DNA from: Mactromeris polynyma
Taxonomy: Eukaryota > Mollusca > Bivalvia > Venerida > Mactridae
Reading direction: 5' to 3'
Assembly: GCA_032209605.1 (NCBI GenBank)
Contig: JASFXZ010000038.1
Coordinates: 4,154,001-4,218,000, forward strand
Length of the DNA: 64,000 nucleotides
In this document: positions 23,601 through 35,600 of the stretch, one piece after another
Layout of the letters: every line of letters starts with the position of its first letter
Position numbering within the stretch: position 1 is the stretch's first letter
Notes under the pieces: generated by a model
Seen by the model: only the letters and a program-made list of their open reading frames with translations
Told to the model about the DNA's origin: nothing
The model's database searches: none
Translations under genes and position numbers: made by a program

Positions 23601-26600
23601 GTCCTAAACCATAAATGGACATACATCACTTGTCTGAGTAGTCCTAAACCATGAATGGATCTACATCACTTGTCTGAGCAGTCCTAAACCATGAATGGAC
23701 CTACATCACTTGTCTGAGTACTCCTAAACCATGAATGGACCTACATCACTTGTCTGAGTAGACCTAAACCATGAATGGACCTACATCACTTGTCTGAGTA
23801 GACCTAAACCATGAATGGAACTACATCACTTGTCTGAGTAGACCTAAACCATGAATGGAACTACATCACTTGTCTGAGTAGTCCTAAACCATGAATGGAC
23901 CTACATCACTTGTCTGAGTAGACCTAAACCATGAATGGACCTACATCACTTGTCTGAGTAGACCTAAACCATGAATGGACTACATCACTTGTCTGAGTAG
24001 ACCTAAACCATGAAGGGACCTACACCACTTGTCTGAGTAGTCCTAAACCATAAATGGACCTACATCACTTGTCTGAGTAGACCTAAACCATGAAGGGACC
24101 TACACCACTTGTCTTGAGTACTCCTAAACCATGAATAGACCTATATCACTTGTCTGAGTACTCCTAAACCATGAATGGACTACATCACTTGTCTGAGTAG
24201 ACCTAAACCATGAATGGACCTACATCACTTGTCTGAGTAGACCTAAACCATGAATGGACCTACATCACTTGTCTGAATAGACCTAAACCATGAATGGACC
24301 TACATCACTTGTCTGAGTAGACCTAAACCATGAATGGACCTACATTACTTGTCTGAGTAGACCTAAACCATGAATGGACCTACATCACTTGTCTGAGTAG
24401 TCTTAAACCATGAATGGACCTACATCACTTGTCTGAGTAGACCTAAACCATGAATGGACCTACATCACTTGTCTGAGCAGTCCTAAACCATAAATGGACA
24501 TACATCACTTGTCTGAGTAGTCCTAAACCATGAATGGATCTGCATCACTTGTCTGAGCAGTCCTAAACCATGAATGGACCTACATCACTTGTCTGAGTAC
24601 TCCTAAACCATGAATGGACCTACATCACTTGTCTGAGTAGACCTAAACCATGAATGGACCTACATCACTTGTCTGAGTAGACCTAAACCATGAATGGAAC
24701 TACATCACTTGTCTGAGTAGACCTAAACCATGAATGGAACTACATCACTTGTCTGAGTAGTCCTAAACCATGAATGGACCTACATCACTTGTCTGAGTAG
24801 ACCTAAACCATGAATGGACCTACATCACTTGTCTGAGTAGTCTTAAACCATGAATGGACCTACATCACTTGTCTGAGTAGACCTAAACCATGAATGGACC
24901 TACATCACTTGTCTGAGCAGTCCTAAACCATAAATGGACATACATCACTTGTCTGAGTAGTCCTAAACCATGAATGGATCTGCATCACTTGTCTGAGCAG
25001 TCCTAAACCATGAATGGACCTACATCACTTGTCTGAGTACTCCTAAACCATGAATGGACCTACATCACTTGTCTGAGTAGACCTAAACCATGAATGGACC
25101 TACATCACTTGTCTGAGTAGACCTAAACCATGAATGGAACTACATCACTTGTCTGAGTAGACCTAAACCATGAATGGAACTACATCACTTGTCTGAGTAG
25201 TCCTAAACCATGAATGGACCTACATCACTTGTCTGAGTAGACCTAAACCATGAATGGACCTACATCACTTGTCTGAGTAGACCTAAACCATGAATGGACC
25301 TACATCACTTGTCTGAGTAGACCTAAACCATGAAGGGACCTACACCACTTGTCTGAGTAGTCCTAAACCATGAATGGACCTACATCACTCGTCTGAGTAG
25401 TCCTAAACCATATATGGACCTACATCACTTGTCTGAGTAGACCTAAACCATGAATGGACCTACATCACTTGTCTGAGTAGACCTAAACCATGAATGGACC
25501 TACATCACTTGTCTGAGAAGTCCTAAACCATGAATGGACCTACATCACTTGTCTGAGTAGTCCTAAACCATGAATGGACCTACATCACTTGTCTGAGTAG
25601 TCCTAAACCATGAATGGACCTACATCACTTGTCTGAGTAGACCTAAACCATGAATGGACCTACATCACTTGTCTGAGAAGTCCTAAACCATGAATGGAAC
25701 TACATCACTTGTCTGAGAAGTCCTAAACCATGAATGAACCTACACCACTTGTCTGAGTAGACCTTAACCATGAATGGACATACATCACTTGTCTGAGCAG
25801 TCCTTAACCACTCATCTGAGGAAATTGATGAAGGAAAACATCAATGAATGATGTTTGTAAATTTTATTCCTGGTGTCCAATTAGGGTAGAAAAGTATCCT
25901 GCATATTGAAGATTCATTATTGAAATTCTTACATCATATAGAGCAAGTATGTCATAGGCTTGATATAAACTGACACCAACCTTCCGACTTCCGGTGTGAT
26001 CTTGGTGTAGCAGACGTTGCTTGCGTTCTACATCCACAAGGTAACTCTTCTAGAACAGACGACAAGGGTGTGATCTGCTTGCTCTCTGATTGGTTCAATA
26101 CAAACTCAATGACTGGTTTCAGCACTCTGTGAAATAAAAAGTTAAAATTCAGCAATCTCCAAAACATATTAAAATTACATGGAGAACAAAAGAACAGCAT
26201 GCAATAGTACCCCACCTGAATGTATAAGCAGTAGCAGGAAATATGTTTAACCCCAAACCAGGCAGCTTGCAATTTAGTTTAATAGTAAAAAGATACAAAA
26301 TTTTATTTAAGGTCGGTTGTACATAAAAACAAACATTAGGTGTGATTAGCTTTTAACTGACATGAAAAATAAATCAGAAAACAGTATTTATCTATTCTAC
26401 AATGGTATGATGAAACTGGCAAATTTTTCAATATATGTATTTGACACAATTATAATGTAAGAAATGAGAAGGTTTGTGTGATCAAATATCCAGTCAAGGT
26501 GTAAGAAAAAAAATCAGTTTAAGTATTACCTATGGACAAAAGGTTTCAGACATTCAAATATTCCTTCCATCCAAATTGGAATCTACAATAAAAACACAAT

Positions 26601-29600
26601 AAAAAGATGATATTAAACACAGATGTACCAGAATAATTGAAATCACTTGATATTTATGTAATAGTTTAAAGTCCCAATAGGTCATACAAGACATACCGTA
26701 CCAGTATTTGCAAGCAACATCTGATGTGTTTCAAAGATGAAACAGAAATAACTGATAACTATCAATCAATACCTGTATAATTGTGTCCTTATAGGTTCCT
26801 TATATAACTTATAAGTAAAGTGGCCTCTCTCAAGAGTGACATTTTACAGAGACAGACAGAACGTTTGTTGTAGAGAGGGAGTTGTTGTAGAGGGGGAGTT
26901 GTTGTAGAGAGGGAGTTGTTGTAGAGGGGGAGTTGTTTTAGAGGGGGAGTTGTTGTAGAGAGGGAGTTGTTGTAGAGGGAGTTGTTGTAGAGGGGGAGTT
27001 GTTGTAGAGAGGGAGTTATTGTAGGGAGGGAGTTGTTGTAGAGAGGGAGTTGTTGTAGAGGGGGAGTTGTTGTAGAGGGGGAGTTGTTGTAGAGGGGGAG
27101 TTGTTGTAGAGAGGGAGTTATTGTAGGGAGGGAGTTGTTGTAGAGAGGGAGTTGTTGTAGAGGGGGAGTTGTTGTAGAGGGGGAGTTGTTGTAGAGGGGG
27201 AGTTGTTGTAGAGGGGGAGTTGTTGTAGAGGGGGAGTTGTTGTAGAGAGGGAGTTGTTGTAGAGAGGGAGTTGTTGTAGAGGGGGAGTTGTTGTAGAGGG
27301 GGAGTTGTTGTAGAGAGGGAGTTGTTGTAGGGAGGGAGTTGTTGTAGAGAGGGAGTTGTTGTAGAGGGGGAGTTGTTGTAGAGAGGGAGTTGTTGTAGAG
27401 GGGGAGTTGTTGTAGAGAGGGAGTTGTTGTAGAGAGGGAGTTGTTGTAGGGAGGGAATGGATCTCTAACTGACCGTTGGATAAAACATTTGCTTTCTCAG
27501 ATCTGTACATATATTCACACAATATATCATTTGATATTTATGTCGTATAAATGTATTGACTGATTAATAGTTCTTCCCCAGATATTATTATTAAATCAAT
27601 AAATGTAAATAATGTGACCAAAATCGCAGTTAAAATTGGTTGTTACATATATTTATGTATATCACAATGCATTTCATATGCCAAATGAATATGGAGCAGT
27701 CCGCATCAAACTGGTTTTTAACCGTTCCGCATTCCGCCATCTTGTGTCGACAACTCATCGTTCATGTATTGCATGTCAGACTTTTAATTATGTCTTTGTT
27801 TTGAAAAAATTCACTCAGAATTGGCTGATTTTTTAACCTAGCACTGACTGAAGTTATTGAACAGGACGTTAAAAATAAACAATTGTCATAATAAGACCAA
27901 ATACAGTGGATAACCATGTCATACTATAGATGTGAATAACCACACATTGTATGCTTCTCAGACATGATATGCCTTCACACTTCACTGGTACATGTTTACA
28001 ACACTTTATGGCCAAATTCATTCAATCAGTCGTTAAACAACGACCAAGACCGGTCAATGAAGGTAGTTTGTAGTGTTGGTACGCAGTGCCATTTGTCATT
28101 GTAGGAGTTGTCGTTCAAGGGAGGAAATTTTACATTGAATTGGATGGGAGGAATTTTAAATGTCATTTTAAGGAGGGAGTCACTCAAGAGAGGTGTCGTA
28201 CCGGGAGAGAATACTGTACACGTTAATATTTTGCAGTTTAGGAGAACAAAAATCTCCTTATAGGGGCAAAAATAGTTTGAGTGTATAAATCATGAAAATT
28301 TCCCTCGACTTAAATGAAATATAAATTAAACTTGGTAACTACTGCGTTCATCTCATTAGTACATTACTATTTTAAGAACAGCATTTTAGACAATAACTTA
28401 CTTTCATATCACGTCCTGGTACATGTTTCACATCTAAACACCCCCATTCATCACACCTATAATATCATATATGAACATATATTTTTGTCTAAATACAACA
28501 CTATTACAGTTATCATACACAGTGAAACCACAACATGTATATTTTCGAATTAATTTGTAACCTTGTAAAATAAAATATAATAAATCACCATGCAAAGTTT
28601 TTTCTTAATAATTATATTGTTTATAAGTGTGTGAATTCAATCACAGCTCAACGTTATGATAACTATTCCCCAGTTCTTACATATATTTTAAACTCTGTCG
28701 CGTATCTCTTAAACCGAAATGACGTCAACGTCATATCATAACGTCATATTGGGTGGAAGTAAACAAACGTCAGACTTGTTATTGGATACTGATGTCAAGG
28801 GATACAAAGTCGTCTGCGAAAAAGTGGCATTCGACGTCAGACTTGAATCTCCAGAAGAGATCTGCTATCAAATTTTGTGTAAGACGTGGAATGACGCCGA
28901 CAGCAACTAAAGAAAACATAGAGAAAGCTTCTGGGAAAGAAAACGTGTGTCGTTCACTTATTTATGAGTGGCATAAAAGGAGATATTGATGAGCGACAGT
29001 TAAGCGCAACGTCGACACCGTAAGGCTTGTCAAAGAAATAATGTCCTCGTATAATTGACAAATATCCATATGGCCTGAACTGACATAAATGTTTTGTTTT
29101 TTAATAGAACAAAACAAACAAACTCACCTGTCTATAACAGGAACAACGACCTTAGACAAGCCATCATTGAACTCTTGAGCAAAGATGAGGACCCTGTACA
29201 ACGATAATGTAAACTTGCGTACGGAGTCAGTTGACACCACAGGATCCTTGTGAACATATTTTACACTTCTTGGAGATGTGGTGAGTGTTGCAGATTCATT
29301 GTCCGGAGTGTTGGTTATAGATGCTGTGGCTTGTGTTAGAAACAATATAGACAATGTGAAATCCTTCATAAAATAGGCCTGAAAATAAATATGCTCACAT
29401 TATATTGAATTAAATATTTGAGGATAATAATAAGATGCAATACGTTTATCATCAATTCAGACTACATTTCTTTCAATTCAGACCACACATATTTCAATGC
29501 AGACCACACATATCTCTAAATTCAGACCACACATATCTCAATGCAGACCACATATCTCTAAATTCAGACCACACATATCTCAATGCAGATCACATATCTC

Positions 29601-32600
29601 TAATTTCAGACCACACATATCTCAATGCAGACCACATATCTCTAAATTCAGACCACAAATATCTCAATGCAGACCACAAATATCTCAATGCAGACCACAC
29701 ATATCTCAATTCAGACCACAAATATCTCAATGCAGACCACAAATATCTCAATGCAAACCACAAATATCTCAATTCAGACCACAAATATCTCAATGCAGAC
29801 CACAAATATCTCAATGCAGACCACCGATATCTCAATGCAGACCACAAATATCTCAATTTAGACCACACATATCTCAATGCAGACCACAAATATCTCAATG
29901 CAGACCACAAATATCTCAATGCAGACCACAAATATCTCAATGCAGACCACAAATATCTCAATTCAGACCACAAATATCTCAATGCAGACCACAAATATCT
30001 CAATGCAGACCACAAATATCTCAATGCAGACCACAAATATCTCAATTCAGACCACACATATCTCAATGCAGACCACAAATATCTCAATGCAGACCACACA
30101 TATCTCTAAATTCAGACCACACATATATCAATGCAGATCACATATCTCTTAATTCAGACCACACATGTCTTAATGCAGACCACATATCTCTAAATTCAGA
30201 CTACACATGTCTTAATGCAGACCTCTTATCTTAAAATTCAGACCACACATATCTCAATGCAGATCACATATCTCTAAATTCAGACCACACATGTCTTAAT
30301 GCAGACCACATATCTCTAAATTCAGACCACACATATCTCAATGCAGACCTCTTATCTCAAAATTCAGACCACACATATATCAATGCAGATCACATATCTC
30401 TTAATTCAGACCACACATGTCTTAATGCAGACCACATATCTCTAAATTCAGACCACACATATCTCAATGCAGACCTCTTATCTCAAAATTCAGACCACAC
30501 ATATATCAACGCAGACCTCATATCTCTAAATTCATACCACATATATCTCAATGCAGACAAGGGTTGTTCAAAATGTTTCAAGACTGTGGCCATAACATTT
30601 AAATCTTTTAATATACAAAAGACAATTTACATGCAAAATAATTGAAATCTATCCGCTACATACATACAAAGTTTCAACAAAATCCACACACACACAAAAT
30701 TTTAAATGAATTACAAAGTGACCCGGCACACAGGAGCAACATCTAACATGACGTATATAGCAAGGCTTGCCAAGAGGAGTTAACCATTCTATCATTATCT
30801 TACAAATCGAACAATTGTTGAAAGAAAGGGACTTCTGGTAGGAAAAAGTAAGTTAGTACAGTAAAACCTCACATTAAGACCACCTCAATAATAAGACCAC
30901 CTCAATATTCAGACCACAAATTTCAAGGCCATTTTCACTGTTTTGCTCTTTATTCAACTTTAATAATAAGACCACCTCAATAATAAGACCACCTCAATAT
31001 TAAGACCACATCAATATTCAGACCACAATTTTCAAGTCCATTTGCACTGTTTTGCTCTTTATTCAACCTAAATAATAAGACCACCTCAATATTAAGACCA
31101 TTTTACAATGGTCCCATTGGTGGTCGTATTATTGAGGTTTTACTGTAGTTGGATTCACTTAATGGTTGAATATCTTCTGTACATGTTACCTGTAATGTCA
31201 GTGGATAGCTGATTTCTGGCTGAGAGAGGAGAAGCTTTGTATGTAGGTACACTGCTGTTGTTGTTCTCATATCATCATAACTGAAATAAACAACAAGAGA
31301 TTATGCCCCTCATGTTTTTTTGTCAGAATTTCAGAAATGTTTTGCGGTAAAAATGGTAAAAAAAGGGTTTCGTGGATGCATAGTTTGATAAGTGCCATAT
31401 TGGAAACAGTAACAGCAGATTGTTTGTTAACTGTAGGTAATGAAAGAGCTCATCTCATGTAGGCAATGAACTGACCTCAAATTTATATAGATAGTCATGT
31501 ACAATAGAAGTCCAGAATTGTGTCATACTGAACATTCCAATTAATGGGAGGTGTTTAAACTACAATTGACCCCAAAATCATTAGGGTTCCTCAGCTACCA
31601 AAACTGAATGTGTTTATGTACAATTGACCCCTGTGACCTTGGTCTTTGACCCTGTGACCCTAAAATGAATAGGGTTCCTCTGCTACCTGAAATGTGTGGC
31701 CCAAGTTTGAGGACGAAAGGTCAAGGGGTTCTCAAGTAATTGATCGGAAACGAAAAGGTTACGGACGGACGTACAGACCGACGGACGTACCAACCGACTG
31801 ACATGTGCAAACCAATATGCCCTCTCTTCTTCGAAGGGGGGCATAAAAAGAGGGCCATGATGAAAATATATAGGCATGACAGTGGTGCCTATATATTTTC
31901 ACCAGGCTTATTTCCTATTTTTATATATCATTTTGTATTCAATTTGCAATTTTTTCAACAAGTAAAACAGGAGTATTTTGAGTGTGAGATGTCCCCATGT
32001 TAATCTGTTCCTAGAAACTGGAGCCAGAACAAATTCCTCAGTTACTCGAGATAGTTAGTTTCCGAGTAGACATACCTTCTCACATTCCTTCCTGCCCAGT
32101 AAGGTCGTATCCATAGCAACCAATCACAGTTACCTCCCCTGTCGGTAAGATTCATACTTTTCCTCCGCTGCCTGTATCGGAAACCTTTCTTGTTTACTCT
32201 GAAAAATTTGCACAACAGAACATCAGAGACAAATTTACACAGCACTTTGATTCCACTTCCATAATGTCCACACACTGTATTAACCTAGTACATTTTGATA
32301 TTTGACCTTTTTGTACAATTACAGTAAATGGTATCAATTTTTCATGATACTATTTTTCAAAGCATGAACATAACACCAACATGAACAGCAACTAAAAAAT
32401 TTAATATCATAAGCACACATTTCAGCGTTCCGAAGACCCATCGAGATAACAAGGTTTTATTGTATTTGAAAAAGATCAACCCATATTAAAATATTAGATA
32501 TGTAGCACAGACAACTGTATAACTGGCTTTGAAAACCAATATACCACACATTTATGGGCATCAGATATAATGTGTGCATGTCGACGTAACATAAGTCACT

Positions 32601-35600
32601 TATGTTCAGTTTATTTTGTTTTTCTACCAATTTACATTCTCACAGCATTATTTTCTATTGCAGTGAGAGCTCTCTACTCAGTAAACATTCGCATGATCTT
32701 TATTAAATGTGTTTATTGTCAGACTTATTTCACAAACAATCAGTTGTAGCAAATGGCTACCAGATTTGCCTGGATTCAAGTTGTTTCACCCAACTAGAAA
32801 CACAAATTATCAGTTGTGCGAGATCAGGAGGCAGAAAGTGATAATGAAGGTTCTGAAACGAGCACCAGATACTTAAGGTGTGTAGAACAATCCTGTGTAC
32901 AATTATCACTATCACAAGGCCAATTACCACTTGTATAAACATGCAATGTTTGTCACAACACTAGGCAGCAGATAACATCTCAAGGTGAACGTTTGCAGAA
33001 ATAATAATTTCTTATACTTCACACTTCACTCATGTTTTATTGTACACAGTAACTTTCATGCGAAAGGTTTTAATTAAGTGAGATTTTCTGAGCAAAAAAA
33101 AAACATCATTTTGAAATACAAAATCTAATAAGAAAGGACTTTTCTATTAAATTTACTTTAGAATTATATTTTCTAAATACAATGCTTACAAGGAGTATGG
33201 TGTGAAGGGGTTCATATAATACCCAAATAGGTGCCTTGTAAGAGACATAAAACTAAGGTGATAGAATGAATCTGACACAAGTTGCCAACTTTTTAAGGCA
33301 ACTTCACAAACCTGTCACAAATGAAAATATGCAGGGAAGACACCAAAACAAACTTCACAAACCTGTCACAAATGAAAATATGCAGGGAAGACACCAAAAC
33401 AAACTTCACAAACCTGTCACAAATGAAAATATGCAGGGAAGACACCAAAATAAACTTCACAAACCTGTCCCAAATGAAAATATGCAGGGAAGACACCAAA
33501 ACAAACTTCACAAACCTGTCACAAATGAAAATATGCAGGGAAGACACCAAAATAAACTTCACAAACCTGTCCCAAATGAAAATATGCAGGGAAGACACCA
33601 AAACAAACTTCATAAACCTGTCACAAATGAAAATATGCAGGGAAGACACCAAAATAAACTAGAGGTCTCACAGATTGTTTTTACTAACCCTGCCATCGCC
33701 ACGACATAACATGCCGCCTGGACAGAACAGTGAAAACTATTGACTGGAACATGTTTCACAGAAGGAGAAAATTACAGATCAATGTAAATAATGAAGAGAC
33801 ATGACAGGCCTTTTTCTGTAGTTCCCACGGGTCAGACTATCTGACCCATTCCCAAAGCCAAAGAAAAAAATTCCCAATCAGAAGCACCTACGAAAAATCA
33901 TCTGCTTGAGCGACCTGGCATATCTTAAAGCACTTTGAATATTTAAGAAAAAGGGAAAGTTGAGTCAAAGTTTATTTTGTGTGAATTTATTACAGGCAAA
34001 TACTTACTTGTACAAGGTCTCCAACGGTGATGCCACAACTGCCATGGTGGACAATAAAGCCATACAGAGGTTATGTATAGAATAGTGTGGTATCTGATTA
34101 TGACCCACATCTATACATTTTGATATAGAATTACTGGAGGGATATAAAATCTCCCTCACACACAGCAGTATGGTCTTGATATCACAGCTGAATGAATGAA
34201 AATAAAACAAAGAACAAATGTTACATACACTACACTTGGACCTCACTCTTTGGAATTCATCGGGACCGAAATTTCATTTCGAATAATACAAATTTTGGAA
34301 TAGCTCATTTCAATTTGATGTACATAAGAAGATACATCGGGACATGATATTTATTTCAGATTGTACATGTACAAAGTATTCGGATAGATAGTTGTCAAAT
34401 TTACAAAGGGAAATTTGCATCATGAATAACCAAATTTGGGTATTTATAAGGCTCAAATTGAAAAATAATTTACTGAAGGGGAATTTTCTTTATAAGTAGG
34501 GGAAATAGGGCCCAATATCACCCCAAAGTTGCCATAAAAAAGGGTTGTAATAATAATAACCAATCCAAACCATTATTTTGCAAGAGATTTCAATGAGATC
34601 AATCTCAAACCTAAATTTTGAAGACTGAATTTTTCAAGCAAGCATTGTAATCCAACTTCTTTATGATTAACAGTTTCCAATGTAATTATGATTCATTTAA
34701 GTATCTTTATGTATCAAGAATTTCTATGAAAACCTGTACAGAATATTTAACAACAACACGTCAGAATTTATTCTTCAGGAAATCACTAGATCTTCTAAAA
34801 ACAGACTAAATCATATAAATCGATAACAATGGGTGAGAAAATAACTGATTCCCGGATCAAAGACATGAGCAAGTTACAACTAGATGTTTTGGATATTTAG
34901 TTGATAGCTATATGAATCTGGAAGGCCATTTTTTTTAACATTTTTTTTTTCATTTTTCACCCGTTTTATAATTATGTAAGTATATATTCCGGAGTTAATA
35001 TAATACATCTTTGTCTAAATATAATGACTAAGAATCAAATGCAAGACTCAGCAACTTGAAAATAAAACCTGAACAATGTTACAAAAAGACCCTAAGAATA
35101 TTACACAACAATCTTTACAAAATGTAGTATACCAAAATTGTCCAATTCTACGGAAGCTGGGTTTTGCTTTAGCATATCGGTGAGCCAGAATCTGCAAGGA
35201 ATCGTGTAATACAACACTGAGAGAGGTCTGCGACAGTTTGGGAGGACAAATTGACCATAAATCCTTATGAACCCCACGCAGATAGTAATGCCACATCTGT
35301 ACTGGAAACGAACATCTTTCACCCTGAAATCAGATCACAAATATTGTAAACCAGAAAATACTGTATAAGCAGTCTTCACAATAACCCACTTGCCTGAAGC
35401 CCGGGACAAGTAAAATTACCGTCGGACAAGTAAAAAATTAATTTTGTCTGCCCGACCGGGCAAGTCGTGTTCGTGGTCCGGTCTGAATAGCTTTTATCCA
35501 AGCTGTCACAAAAACTAATGACGTAGTACGCAATACTTCGACTGGTTTTCATTTTTTGTCCATTTTGTTTGTGTAACAGCACTTTTTCATCAACTATTGT

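Noticed and set aside
20074..25820. CRISPR-like regular repeats
   Set aside because: The 40-bp units are directly adjacent with no unique spacers, and the host is eukaryotic.
25933..26040. Apparent single-base frameshift in KIAA0825-like exon 17
   Set aside because: A second open frame suggested an indel, but the donor at 25979-25980 keeps the first frame and fits exon 18 exactly, so no frameshift is needed.
27118..27522. Pro/Thr/Leu-rich 134-codon frame (LPLYNNSPSTTTPSLQQ units)
   Set aside because: It is a 17-bp minisatellite read in one frame, not a mucin-like gene.
29435..30234. Overlapping frames of 169-245 codons in a repetitive region
   Set aside because: A 21-base unit without stops opens several frames at once on both strands; there is no start context, splice logic or non-repeat domain.
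33266..33709. Open frames on both strands with a 17-residue period
   Set aside because: These are products of the 51-bp tandem repeat inside an intron.
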